Shown here: positions 10,852-20,687 of the stretch, piece by piece
Position numbering within the stretch: the stretch's first letter is position 1
Layout: every line of letters begins with the position of its first letter
Source of the DNA: Cenococcum geophilum 1.58
Taxonomy: Eukaryota > Ascomycota > Dothideomycetes > Gloniales > Gloniaceae
Direction: 5' to 3'
DNA: 64,000 nucleotides
NCBI GenBank assembly: GCA_001692895.1
Contig: KV748184.1
Location: forward strand, 1,364,001-1,428,000
Program-made: the position numbers and the translations under genes
Notes under the pieces: generated by a model
What the model saw: the letters and a program-made list of their open reading frames with translations, nothing else
What the model was told of the DNA's origin: nothing
Database searches by the model: none

Positions 10852-11105
10852 TGTGGTGGTGTAGATTGGACGTCGCCTACTGTCTTGGCATTTTCCTATA
10901 TTTATAGAGCCTTCGGCTTCTTTCCTTCTTCCCTCTATTATATATATCACGACTCTACCAGTTACCAGAAATATACTCTTTTCTTTCTTTCTTACTGACT
11001 GTTCTACTGACTGATTACGACTGACCGACCGACCGACCGACCGACTGACTGACTGACTGACGGCACTGTGACTTTCCTATCTTAGAGAGGTCGTACCCTC
11101 CCACA
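10852..11105 (+). repeat. 3' LTR of gag-only element
   Basis: 254 bp, TG...CA, paired with 1502-1755. Ends cccaca, followed by ctat (11106-11109), the duplicated target. Confidence 0.93.
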
Positions 11106-11109
11106 CTAT

Positions 11110-12756
11110 CTTAATTATCTTGCTGCTAATATCTAGAAAGACTATAACTCTATATGCAAAAAATTCTTTAAGGAAGCTGCTTAGGCAGTTAAGAAAAAAA
11201 GATTTAATTACGTTATGGTAGAATTAAGGGACTATAATAAGGATTGCTATAACTACCTTAAAGCTATTAAGCTTAAACGGTGGGTAAGGTCTTATTAACC
11301 GGCTAAGTTTCTACGCTTTAGTAAGAGTACGAATAACACAGTTAAATTAGTTAACAGTAAGCTCTTATTAGTGCGAGACTTCCTACCCTTTTAACTACTC
11401 TATTGCCTTTAGAACTTAATAATAGAGAAGTTCTTTTAGCGACTTTATAGTAGATATAACCCTTAGTTAATAGGAACTCGATACTACAATAAGCTCTTAG
11501 AGAACACTATTACCAAATTACACTTTTGCATTATTACTTAGTTAACGTCTTTTAAGGGCTCCGTCTATATACCTAGTCTTAATAAGATATACCTTATATA
11601 TATTAGGGAAATGGAATATATATATAGCTTCTACTAAGATTACTAGCTTGCCTACGCATACGCTATAGCCCTAGCCAACTTAACTAAAAAGGACGCGTGG
11701 GAGGATAGCTGCTAGTCCCTTAAGAACTTTCGTAAGATATATAAAGCTCCCTTCTAGCTTATTAATCCATATAACTTATCTCTAAAAGATATAACGCCAC
11801 TAATATTAAGCCGGGCAGCCGGGCGGCTAAAAAAGAAAAGATTTAAGCGCCGCGATTATAGAGTAAAGCGCTCTTATTAGTGTTAAAGATGCAAGCGATA
11901 TAGCTATAGTTGGCGAAACTGTTAAAACCCCCCTAACCCGTTCGGTGGCAGTAAAGAGAGCTCTATAAGTAATAGAGAGAGTAGTAAAAATAGTTCTAAA
12001 AGGGTATTACTAAGCAAGACATTAAGCGAGATTATTGTTGCTATATTATAGCCGGAAATAACTAGAGCTAGATACTTTATTACTTACTAAAGGCAGCGGC
12101 AGAAGCCTTCTAATACTTTAGAGGATATAATTAGAAGACTAGATAAGCAGGCTCGTTAATAAATTACCTAAGCCCGCATAAATGCTATGCACTAATTTAA
12201 GGCTAAGGATATAGAGTTTCATTAATAATTGGCTAAGGAATTTAGTAAGGGCTAACCTCTAGAGGACAATCCTATCTTTAACATTAACTTATATTACTAA
12301 CACGCGTTTAACGAGCTTAATAAGCTACTAAATAGCACAAGCAGATAATACCAGAGCGATAGTAATAGTAATACACTAGAAGGCGACGCTAAGAGTAATA
12401 GATTGCCTACTATACTAAATTATAACTATATAGATAAGGAGTAGAGAGAGACTTACCAGCGGGTGAATGCTTATTTCGCTGTACTATTTATACCATTACT
12501 AATAAGACCTACTAATAAACCGTCCTTACTGCTAACTAAGTTCAAATAAACGCCTACTCCTCCTATATCTAAATAATCCTTACTACTTCCTAAGTTTAAA
12601 TAAACGCTAACTCTATCTACTAAGTTGCTAGTAAGGAATGGCCCTACTACTTTACCCACGCCACTAAGCCCGCCGCATCGTTTAATTGGCCTAAAAAGGC
12701 TAGGGGGTAGCATACCTATAGTTCTACTAAAGCGCCAGAGACGTTTAAGACAATAG
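11110..12756 (+). pseudogene. MULE transposase, C-terminal part (degenerate)
   Basis: Continues the frame cut at 1501. Immediately after the junction comes the end of the MULE core, then a Lys/Tyr-rich helical stretch, and a zinc-knuckle-like SYQCKRCKRYSYSWRNC near 11875-11930, where MULE transposases carry a SWIM or CCHC finger. The C-terminal part is Ser/Asn-rich (NSTSRQYQSDSNSN near 12330-12370) and proline-rich toward TAG 12756. A 33-bp direct duplication (about 12520-12600) lies in this tail. Stops are RIP-type. The open frame on the opposite strand at 12471-12713 is an antisense shadow. Confidence 0.72.
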
Positions 12757-13629
12757 GTAGAGTAGGTAGATTTAGAATTAAAAGTAAGTAGAGTAGGTAG
12801 ATACTAATTTAAAAGTAAGTAGAGTAGGTAGATACTAATTTACACCTAGGTGGTTCTTAAACCTTATATATACTTTATTCTCTAGCGCTTTACCTTATTA
12901 GGTAATTATATACTAGCTTAGAGTTAACCAAAGATATAGCCATACAACTATATTTAGTGACTTTAGTAAATGCGACCGTTCCTAACTAATAGTACTAATT
13001 TATAATCTACTGCTTTGCTTTATTAAAGCCACTACCTTACGCTATACTTAATATATATATAAAAGAGTACTCTATAGCTTAATTAGGCTCTGCTACTAAT
13101 ATTAATAATATTAATAGGGGGTAGTTGGATTACGTTCCCTAACGAGATTTTAGATTTTTAGTAATCGCAATCTAAAATCTAAACTTATAAATATAGGGTG
13201 TCTTTATTACTATAGTGGCTACTATAGTAACGGAGGCACCTTAAGTGGTTGGTCTACTGCAGCCTAAAATCTTAATTATTAGGAATTTGGGGTGTCTCTA
13301 CCACTGCAGTAGTAGAGGCACCCTAAGTTTAATACCATACTAAGTATTATAACTTTCCTGCAGTAACCGAGCAACCCTAAATCTTATTAGGCTAGCTCTA
13401 AATTAAAGTAATTATAAAACTTACTACCACTGTACCGTAAGGACTTTTAGTTATAATCTTATAAATTTAATTAAAATATAAACCCCTTTCTAAATTTCCA
13501 CGTGCAATACCATGCTAAGGATTACAATGTAGATTATAAGTTTATTGCTAAACGGCGGAGTCCGCCTTACTTAAAATTAAGCTTATTCTAACTAGGGAAA
13601 CCCTATATTTACTACTATATAAAGGGTAA
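12757..13629. other. MULE copy 2 non-coding 3' region with two conserved dyads
   Basis: No gene. A 35-bp unit agtagagtaggtagat is repeated near 12760-12840. Two long dyads lie at 13196-13240 and 13289-13323, each with arms resembling gggtgtctcta and tagaggcaccc. The same dyads are in copy 1 at 15365-15410 and 15282-15316. Confidence 0.65.
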
Positions 13630-13725
13630 AGCTATTAAGCCTTAATTGGCAGGAGGTGGATTCTGTTTATAGTAGGTGGATATTAAAATAAACGAAACTT
13701 TAGAGGTGGATTTTATATAAACCCT
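13630..13725. repeat. MULE terminal inverted repeat (copy 2, inner end)
   Basis: About 96 bp ending ggattttatataaaccct, the complement of ggggtttatataaaatcc with one CA->TA change. It contains three ggtgg-based words. Identical in layout to 14880-14975; the outer end of copy 1 lacks one roughly 20-bp unit. Confidence 0.9.
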
Positions 13726-13734
13726 ATAATTTTA
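13726..13734. repeat. 9-bp MULE target duplication, displaced half
   Basis: ataatttta abuts the MULE end here. Its exact reverse complement taaaattat abuts the outer end of the other MULE copy at 20679-20687. Nine bp is the usual MULE duplication length. That the halves flank different copies is evidence for an inversion. Confidence 0.85.
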
Positions 13735-14879
13735 TTCCTAGAGGCAAACTACAAGTCCGCGTGCACTATACGGCTTTTATTAGGTCTAGTACGAAGAAGT
13801 ACAATTTTACGGATAAAGATAGGGACATTCTTGAACCTATAAAATACGAAGGAGAAGGCGAAGTGGTCTGGTGGAAAATAGACCTAAAATCGGCTTCGTA
13901 TCTTATAATTACGACCTTATAAACTTAGGCAACAACCTAGACCGCTTAGGAACAGCATAAAACTATTTTCAATCTCTATAAAGACGGTGGTCCTCATTAT
14001 ATCGTTAGTGGGATTTTTACTAACAAGTTCTATATAGATAGGTTAAAGATAGGTTATCTAATAAAAATCGCCAAACAAGTGTATAATGATCAAGTAGTAT
14101 TTCCTCGCTTCTAACGCCCGGGCCAGTCTTACAAGAACGGTAATAGTAAAATAACCTACTACACCTCTTGACCTTTAGTAGTGTTTACTTCCGGTACGCT
14201 AACTAGCAAAGGTTTTATAAGTCTAATTCCCGCCTTAGAAATTTTCAGGGCCCCTAATTAGACGGATTCCCCAAATGCAAAATTAATTAATGATTGTAAT
14301 GTTAAAGCGTTAATTAAATATAAAAAGCTAGGAGCAGCCAATTACTCTTCTCTTCCAAATAAGGTTATTACGGGCTTTAAAAAATGCTCCTCTTTAATTA
14401 TAAAGGTCTTGATTATACGCAGGATAGGGGAAGACCGATAGTTTAATGGGAGGGTAATTAATAAGCTACCACTGGTCGTTTACTAAGACTGCTATGTAAC
14501 GAACGATTCAATATTTAAACCGTATATTAAGAAGCTCTGGCGTAGAGTATCCCTAGAAGCTTTCGAACAGCTAAATAAAGCTTTTAGACACTGGAAAGCT
14601 AAAGGAAGAAAAGGAGAAGAACCCGTCTTTAATATGGATCAATTTCTAGAGGGAGCCGGTCACTTATTAAAAATTTTTACTATCTTTCCAGGCCTGGCTA
14701 AGGTAGGAGATAAGTGGCAGGATACGTGGTAAAAGGATAAGACAAAAGTTGGAACAAAGCCGAGGTAGACAGTTAACGAGTTCCGTAGCGAAAAATGGGA
14801 TGAACCTTCGGACGAGAATCCACTTTAAAAGAATTGGAGCATAATTACTAACTCTAGGAAACTGAATAGAATTATAAAA
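13735..14879 (+). pseudogene. SNF2-like ATPase, middle segment (inverted relative to its N-terminus)
   Basis: One frame, entered at 13734 through the target duplication, runs 381 codons to 14879 with a dozen RIP-type stops. It shows IPRGKLQVRVHYTAF at the start, DKDRDILEP, then KLWRRVSLEAFEQLNKAF and LLKIFTIFPGLAKVGDKW near the end. Fused to the minus-strand segment ending at 20679, the frame is continuous across the duplication (SELNNF then IPRGK). This makes it the next part of the same SNF2-related protein, between the ATP-binding motif and the missing helicase C half. I cannot identify a clear DEAH box. It is flanked on both sides by MULE ends. Family is inferred from the N-terminal piece. 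Confidence 0.7.
14871..14879. repeat. Candidate second MULE target duplication (one half)
   Basis: attataaaa abuts the inner end of MULE copy 1 at 14880. It does not match the 13726 duplication, so it should belong to copy 2. Its partner is expected outside the window, next to copy 2's far end. Confidence 0.5.
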
Positions 14880-14975
14880 GGGGTTTATATAAAATCCACC
14901 TCCAAAGTTTCGTTTATTTTAATATCCACCTACTATAAATAGAATCCACCTCCTGCTAATTGAGGCTTAATAGCT
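14880..14975. repeat. MULE terminal inverted repeat (copy 1, inner end)
   Basis: Begins ggggtttatataaaatcc and continues with three tccacc words. It pairs with 20603-20678, which lacks one roughly 20-bp unit. Confidence 0.9.
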
Positions 14976-15848
14976 TTACCCTTTATATAGTAGTAAATGT
15001 AGGGTTTCCCTAGTTAGAATAAGCTTAATTTTAAGTAAGGTAGACTCCGCCGTTTAGTAATAAACTTATAATCTATATCGTAATCCTTAGCATGGTGTTA
15101 CACGTAGAAATTTAGAAAGGGGTTTATATTTTAATTAAATTTATAAGATTATAACTAAAAGTCCTTACGGTATAGTGGTAGTAAGTTTTATAATTGCTTT
15201 AATTTAGAGCTAGCCTAATAAGATTTAGGGTTGCTCGGTTACTATAGGAAAATTATAATACTTAGCGTAGTATTAAACTTAGGGTGCCTCTACCACTATA
15301 GTGGTAGAGACACCCCAAATTCCTAACGATTAAGATTTTAGGCTGCAGTAGACTAACTACTTAAGGTGCCTCCGTTACTATAGTAGCCACTACAGTAATA
15401 GAGATACCCCATATTTATAAGTTTAGATTTTAGATTATAATCGCTAAAAATCTAAAATCTCATTAGGGAACGTAATCCGACTACCCCCTACTAATATTAT
15501 TAATATTAGTAGTAGAGCCTAATTAAGCTGTAAAGTACTCTTTTGTATATATATTAAGTATAGCGTAAGGTAGCGGCTTTAATAAAGTAAAGCAGTAGAT
15601 TATAAATTAGCACTATTAGTTAGGAACAGTCGCATTTACTAAAGTTACTAAACATAGTTATATAGCTATATCTCTAGTTAACTTTAAGCTAGTATATAAT
15701 TACCTAATAAGGTAAAGCGCTAGAGAATAAAGTATATATAAGGTTTAAGAACTACCTAAGTGCAAATTAGTATCTACCTACTCCACTTACTTTTAAATTA
15801 GTATCCACCTACTCTACTTACTTTTAATTCTAAATCTACCTACTTTAT
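14976..15848. promoter_or_regulatory. MULE copy 1 non-coding region with conserved dyads
   Basis: No gene. It lies downstream of the transposase stop. Dyads at 15282-15316 (gggtgcctctaccac / gtggtagagacacccc) and 15365-15410 are conserved in copy 2. Arms stay paired despite point mutations around them. They could be terminators of transcription or transposase sites; this is inference. Confidence 0.55.
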
Positions 15849-18584
15849 CTATTATCTTAAATATCTCTAGCGCTTTGGTAGAACTATAGGTATACTACCC
15901 CCTAGCCTTTTTAGGCTAATTAAACGATACGGCGGGCTTGGTGGCGTAGGTAAAGTAATAGAGCCGTTCCTTACTAGCAACTTAGTAGATAGAGTTAGCG
16001 TTTATTTAAACTTAGGAAGTGGTAAGGATTGTTTAGATATAGGAGGAGTGTGACGGCTCGAACCATCGAACAAATGTCTCGATAGAGACTTGAACAAATG
16101 CTTGCAAGATCAAGCGAACGAATGCTGTATTACGAAGATATTAAGCTAAGGAGCAAGAGAAGGTGGTGAGGCCACGTCTATATACACACGCCAAGTCTTA
16201 AGCGAACCCCTGACTAGGTGACGCGCTCCAGCGCCGTCACAAGGAGTAGGCGTTTGTTTAAACTTAGTTAGCGGTAAGGACGGTTTATTAGTAGGTCTTA
16301 TTAGTAATAGTGTAAATAGTGTAGTAAAATAAGCATTTACCCGCTGGTAAGTCTCTCTCTGCTTCTTGTCTATATAGTTATAATTTGGTATAGTAGGTAA
16401 TCTATTACTCTTAGCGTCGCCTTTTAGTGTATTACTATTACCGTCGCTCTAGTATTATCTGCTTATACTATTTAGCAGCTTATTAAGCTTATTAAACGCG
16501 TATTAGTAATATAAGTTAATATTAAAGGTAGGATCGTCCTCTAGAGGTTGGCCCTTACTAAATTCCTCAGCTAATTATTAACGAAACTCTACATCCTTAG
16601 CCTTAAATTAGTGCATAGTATTTATATAAGCTTAGGTAACTTATTAATAAGCCTGCTTATCTAGTCTTCTAATTATATCCTCTAGAGTATTAAAAGGCTT
16701 CTACCGCTACCTTTAGTAAGTAATAGAGTATTTAGCTCTAGTTATTTCTAGCTATAATATAGTAATAATAATCTCGCTTAATGTCTCGCTCAGTAATACC
16801 CTTTTAGAACTATTTTTACTACTCTCTCTATTACTTATAAAGCTCTCTTTACTACCACCAAACGGGTTAGGGGGGTTTTAACAGTTTCGCTGACTATAGC
16901 TATGTCGCTTATATCTTTAACACTAATAAGAGCGCTTTACTCTACGATCACGGCGCTTAAATCTTTTTTTTTCGGCCGCCCGGCTGCCCGGCTTAATATT
17001 AGTAGTGTTATATCTTCTAGAGATAAGTTATATAGATTAATAGGCTAGAAGGGAGCTTTATATATCTTGCGAAAGTTCTTAAGGGACTAGTAGCTATCCT
17101 CCCATGCGTTCTTTTTAGTTAAGTTAGCTAGGGCTATAGCGTATACGTAGGCGAGCTAGTAGTCCTAGTAGAAGCTATATATATATTCCATTTCCCTAAT
17201 ATATATAAGGTATATCTTGTTAAGACTAGGTATATAGACGGAGCCCTTAAAAGACGTTAACCGAGTAATAATATAAGAGTGTAATTTGGCAATAGTATTC
17301 TTTAAGAGCTTATTATAGTATCAAGTTCCTATTAACTAAGGGTTATGTCTACTATAAAGTTGCTAAAAGAACTTCTCTATTATTAAGTTTTAAAGGCAAT
17401 AGAGTAGTTAAAAGGGTAGAAAGTCTCGTACTAATAAGAGCTCACTGTTAACTAATTCGACTGCGTTATTTATACTCTTACTAAAGTATAGAAACTTAGC
17501 CGGTTAATAAGACCTTGCCTACTATTTAAGCTTAATAGCTTTAAGGTAGTTATAGCAATCCTTATTATAGTCCCTTAATTCTACTATAACGTAATTAAAT
17601 CTTTTTTTCTTAACTGCCTAAGCGGCTTCCTTAAAGAATTTTTCGCATATAGAGTTATAGTCTTTCTGGATATTGGCAGCAAGATAATTAAGGCAGAAGT
17701 AATAAAAATACTCGTCCTAAGGGAGGATATCTATAACGCTAGTAACTAGACCTATATAACGATTACTAATTATGGCTATTTTGCGATTATAGCTAGAGTC
17801 CCATAGCTCCTTTTTAGCCCGTTAAAATATTTAATAGAGAAGTCGTATAAACTATATCTAATTCTTAATTATTTTGCTGGGAACTAGAGCCTAGGTAATT
17901 AGAAGTGTCTAATTATTAAAGTCTTTTATAGCCGTAATAAATAGATCTATCCTAAATGCGGATTTAGTATATATAGAGTTAAGAATTAAAATAGGTTTTA
18001 TATACTTAAAAGCAGAAATATAGGAAGCTAGTGCTATAAAGCACTGTTTAAAGACGCTATCTCTAATAATAGTGCTAGTTATAGCATATACACCTGACCT
18101 ATTATAATAATAAGTTATTGCCTTAAATAAGGCCGGTATATATCTAAAGCTATTTATTTCATTACCCTATAGATTCTCGTTAGCTGCTATTTTAGCGCGG
18201 TTAACCTACTAGAATATAGGCCGGTATCTAGTTGCAATGAATTAATTACTAGCCAGTTATTTTATTTGGATTCTTAGGTTATTATTTAGCCATGGCTTAA
18301 GCGCGTACTATAGATACTTCGTTAATTAGGCTTACTTAGAGTTCTTGTAGGTAATAATAGGGCAAGTATAAGGCGTATATTGTGTAAGGGTAAAAAGGCC
18401 GTTCTTTATAAGCGCAATTTGCATATAGAAGGGACAGCTATATTTGCCTAGCTTATAGTAAGCACACTAAACGGATTTATTGTTGTTTAGTGCAGGCTTT
18501 AGATACTAATTAAGTTCGATAATTATAACTATAACGTAGCTAGTGGCTTCATCTATAGTCTTAAAGGTTTTACTAACTTTAAAT
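15849..18584 (-). pseudogene. MULE transposase (degenerate, interrupted by solo LTR)
   Basis: Second copy of the transposase described at 610-12756, on the minus strand. It has the Cys-rich N-terminal finger near 18430-18470, the MULE core around 17720-17960, and the zinc knuckle near 16880-16940 followed by a Ser/Asn-rich tail. Without the 198-bp insertion at 16049-16246 the coding length would be about 846 codons. Stops are TAA/TAG at Gln positions. Comparing the two copies shows mostly C/T and G/A differences, as expected of RIP. The plus-strand reading over the C-terminal tail is antisense. Confidence 0.75.
16049..16241. mobile_element. Solo LTR (193 bp) inside the MULE transposase
   Basis: Begins tgtgacggctcgaacc and ends cgccgtcaca (TG...CA with inverted termini), flanked by the perfect 5-bp duplication aggag (16044-16048 and 16242-16246). 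The other MULE copy has the empty site. No internal region is present, so an LTR retrotransposon inserted and recombined down to one LTR. It is less AT-rich than its surroundings. Confidence 0.88.
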
Positions 18585-18893
18585 ATTATATAGGATAGTA
18601 TATAAGAAATATATAACCATAGGAGTAAGCAGAAAGTAAGAGTTGTTAATAATACTAGTAAAGAGAAAGGAGAATGTATAAAAGGACGCGTTCTCTATAT
18701 TTACAGTGGCGCTATACTATAAAATTTTAGGGGTAGTTTAGCTAAATACATCCTACTGTAGTATAAATAATATATTTTAATAATATATTTAGTAGCTACA
18801 ACCTATAAGGCGCCTTAGTTATTATAGGACCCACAAATAATTATATAAGGCGCCTCGGTTACCGCCGTAGATCCTTTTAATTAGATAAAAACC
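18585..18893. promoter_or_regulatory. MULE copy 1 transposase upstream region
   Basis: AT-rich, no ORF. It includes further isolated aaggcgcctt palindromes near 18808, 18848 and 18908 spaced differently from the array. Likely transposase promoter. Confidence 0.45.
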
Positions 18894-19113
18894 GCCTGCA
18901 GTAACTAAGGCGCCTTATATATAATATATTTACCCCTATAGTAACTAAGGCGCCTTACATATAATATATTCATCCCTATAGTAACTAAGGCGCCTCATAT
19001 ATAATATATTCACCCCTATAGTAACTAAGGCGCCTTATATATTATATGTTTACCCCTATAGTAACTAAGGAGCCTTATATATTATATATTTACCCTTACT
19101 ATAACTAAGGCGC
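18894..19113. repeat. 40-bp tandem array in MULE copy 1
   Basis: Inverted counterpart of 81-300, with aaggcgcctt at each unit boundary and tacccctatagtaac between. It separates the small ORF from the transposase. Confidence 0.9.
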
Positions 19114-19182
19114 CTTATCTTACGTTACTATATTAAGTAATAAGTTATATAATAGGTAAGCATAGATCTAAATTTAGGATAT

Positions 19183-19730
19183 CTATACAACTATACTAGC
19201 AGCTCCCCCTCTACCCCCTCTACCCCTTCTACCCTTCTTTCCACCTATCTTACTACCTACTACCCCTCTTATCCCACCCTTTCTATAACTAGCTTAACTT
19301 AGGCGGGGCTTAGGGGGCCGCGCTAGTAGGGTATACGCCTAATTAGCTAGGTGGCACTTACTATACGCATACCTAAGGCTTCTATTAGTATAAAAAGTAC
19401 TATAATACCTCCTATATACTAAATCCCGTGTAATATAACGGCTACAGGCCATAGGAGCTAGTTTACTATATTAGCCATTTATTATACGGGCGTAAGTAAT
19501 TCCCTTACGCTAGTGTAGGTCCAGAGAGTTTTATAAGGCCTGGCCTATATGCCTAAACTGCCTAGTAGCAGCATTAAGCGCAGCAGCGTTGTTCTACTTA
19601 GTATTCCACTGATCTGGAGACGGAAGATTAGTAGTAGTGGTAGTAGGAGTAGGCGTAGGGGGGCCAGAGGAGCGGGGGGTAGCAGTAGTAGCAGTAGTAG
19701 CTCTATGTATAATTAGCAATATAATACTAT
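19183..19730 (-). pseudogene. MULE accessory ORF with Arg/Gly-rich tail
   Basis: On the minus strand one frame runs from a Thr/Pro-rich stretch (PTPTPTTTTT) through a basic, aromatic middle (RYITRDLVYRRYYS, LRYAYSKCHL). It ends in a Gly/Arg/Lys tail (GGKKGRRGRGGRGGAA) at TAG 19183. Only RIP-type stops interrupt it. It is upstream of, and in the same direction as, the transposase. I do not recognise the family; the RGG-like tail suggests nucleic-acid binding. The beginning is uncertain. It could be a second MULE gene or a captured fragment. Confidence 0.5.
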
Positions 19731-20602
19731 TATACTTGCTATATAATATACCTAGGTGGACTAAAAGACCTTCTACGCCTATTATTATCCTTATCTAAGG
19801 AAGGGACGTCCTAAACGTCTCCGCTGGCGGCTATGGCGGGGCACGCGTATAAGGGACGGCGCAGCTAGTGGATAGGCGGCAATAAGGCCGGAGTAGTTAA
19901 TACAGAGGATAATAATAATAATGGTGGTGGCGGCGGCGGCTGCTAGGGAGGCTGTAAAAAAGGTAGAGGGTTTAATAGAGGTGATAGAGGAGATCCTATT
20001 ACCTTATTAGTAAAAGCATTTAGATTAAACTTAGAGTCTTCTATTATAGTAAGCTTAAAGATAGAGGTGTATATTAGTTAGATCTACCTTTATTTTAGGT
20101 AGAGGAAAGATTATATTTATACAAGCTTATTCTATTATAATAGTAAATAATAGTTATTATAACAAATTAATAATAGGCATTTAAATGACTATAATACTAT
20201 CGCATGACTAGAACTTAAGATTTTACTAATTTACTTACCAATAGGCTCGCTAAATCTCTATTAGATTAAGTAATAATAAATTAAGTGACAGAGTAGCGTT
20301 AGGTAAGAAAGGATACTAAAGGATACTTAGGAAAGGTTTAATTGCCGTTAAAACACTAAAACCCTATATATAGACTCTATATAGCATATAAACTTAAGCC
20401 TTATATAGTAGGAAAATTAGAAAGATTGCGTTCTCTACGCGTCTTACCAAAATTTCGGTTAAAAAGGCGGGGATATGACGCGCCAAGCTTCGTCAAATTT
20501 TTAGAATAACGCCTGTACGCGCCCATAGATTACTATATAGATTGGCGTTGTACTAGGCTAGATTGGCGTTATACTAGGCTAAATTAGTGTTACGCTATAT
20601 GA
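19731..20602. other. MULE copy 1 outer region, no clear gene
   Basis: The left part (19800-19960) is GC-richer with ggcggc runs. 20000-20330 reads as long frames with RIP-type stops on the plus strand, but I recognise nothing. A tandem attggcgtt[a/g]tactaggcta occurs near 20540-20580. Confidence 0.4.
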
Positions 20603-20678
20603 AGCTATTAAGCCTTAATTGGCAGGAGGTGGATATTAAAATAAACGAAACTTTGGAGGTGGATTTTATATAAACCCC
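20603..20678. repeat. MULE terminal inverted repeat (copy 1, outer end)
   Basis: 76 bp ending ggattttatataaacccc. Pairs with 14880-14975. Confidence 0.9.
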
Positions 20679-20687
20679 TAAAATTAT
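20679..20687. repeat. 9-bp MULE target duplication
   Basis: taaaattat, the exact reverse complement of 13726-13734. It lies inside the SNF2 reading frame (codons for Asn-Asn-Phe on the minus strand). Confidence 0.85.

Larger units (their letters stand above)
1502..11105 (+). mobile_element. Gag-only LTR retrotransposon (TR-GAG-like), interrupted by a hAT element
   Basis: Two 254-bp direct LTRs (1502-1755 and 10852-11105) begin TG and end CA (TA in the 5' copy), flanked by the 4-bp repeat ctat. A purine tract abuts the 3' LTR. The internal region, without the 3261-bp hAT element, is about 5.8 kb. It encodes a gag polyprotein only: no protease, reverse transcriptase, RNase H or integrase motif could be read in 4354-7171 or 10449-10838. 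Gag-only elements with terminal repeats are a known non-autonomous class (TR-GAG) that depends on a partner's polymerase. The LTRs differ at only a handful of sites, so it is young compared with the MULE it interrupts. Confidence 0.85.
1..13725 (+). mobile_element. Mutator-like element, copy 2 (cut by window start, carries nested insertions)
   Basis: Positions 1-1501 and 11110-13725 are near-identical, in inverted orientation, to 14880-19193, which is most of a complete MULE. The match stops at 19193 only because the window begins at position 1; the other copy continues to its real end at 20678. The right end, next to the target duplication at 13726, reads inward as agggtttatataaaatcc, which matches the other copy's end except for one RIP-type change. 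The transposase lies on the plus strand and is interrupted by a gag-only LTR retrotransposon at 1502-11105. The far end should lie upstream of this window. Confidence 0.85.
14880..20678 (-). mobile_element. Mutator-like element, copy 1 (complete, 5.8 kb with solo LTR)
   Basis: Both ends read inward as ggggtttatataaaatcc and are followed by about 76-96 bp of inverted repeat. Inside, on the minus strand, lie a small ORF with an RGG-like tail (19183-19730), a 40-bp tandem array and the MULE transposase (15849-18584). The element carries a 193-bp solo LTR. Without it the element is about 5.6 kb, an ordinary size for an autonomous MULE. It interrupts a SNF2-like gene. RIP has placed many stops in all frames. 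Confidence 0.88.

Noticed and set aside
12471-12713. 80-codon minus-strand open frame (MLPPSLFRPIKRCGG...)
   Set aside because: Antisense to the transposase C-terminus; openness comes from a 33-bp duplication and proline/leucine-rich coding on the other strand. The counterpart in copy 1 is broken by the solo LTR.
1-19193. A 19.2-kb foldback element with terminal inverted repeats tagttgtatagat at both ends
   Set aside because: The match stops at 19193 only because the window begins at 1. The right copy continues to a proper MULE end at 20678 with its own inverted repeat and 9-bp duplication.
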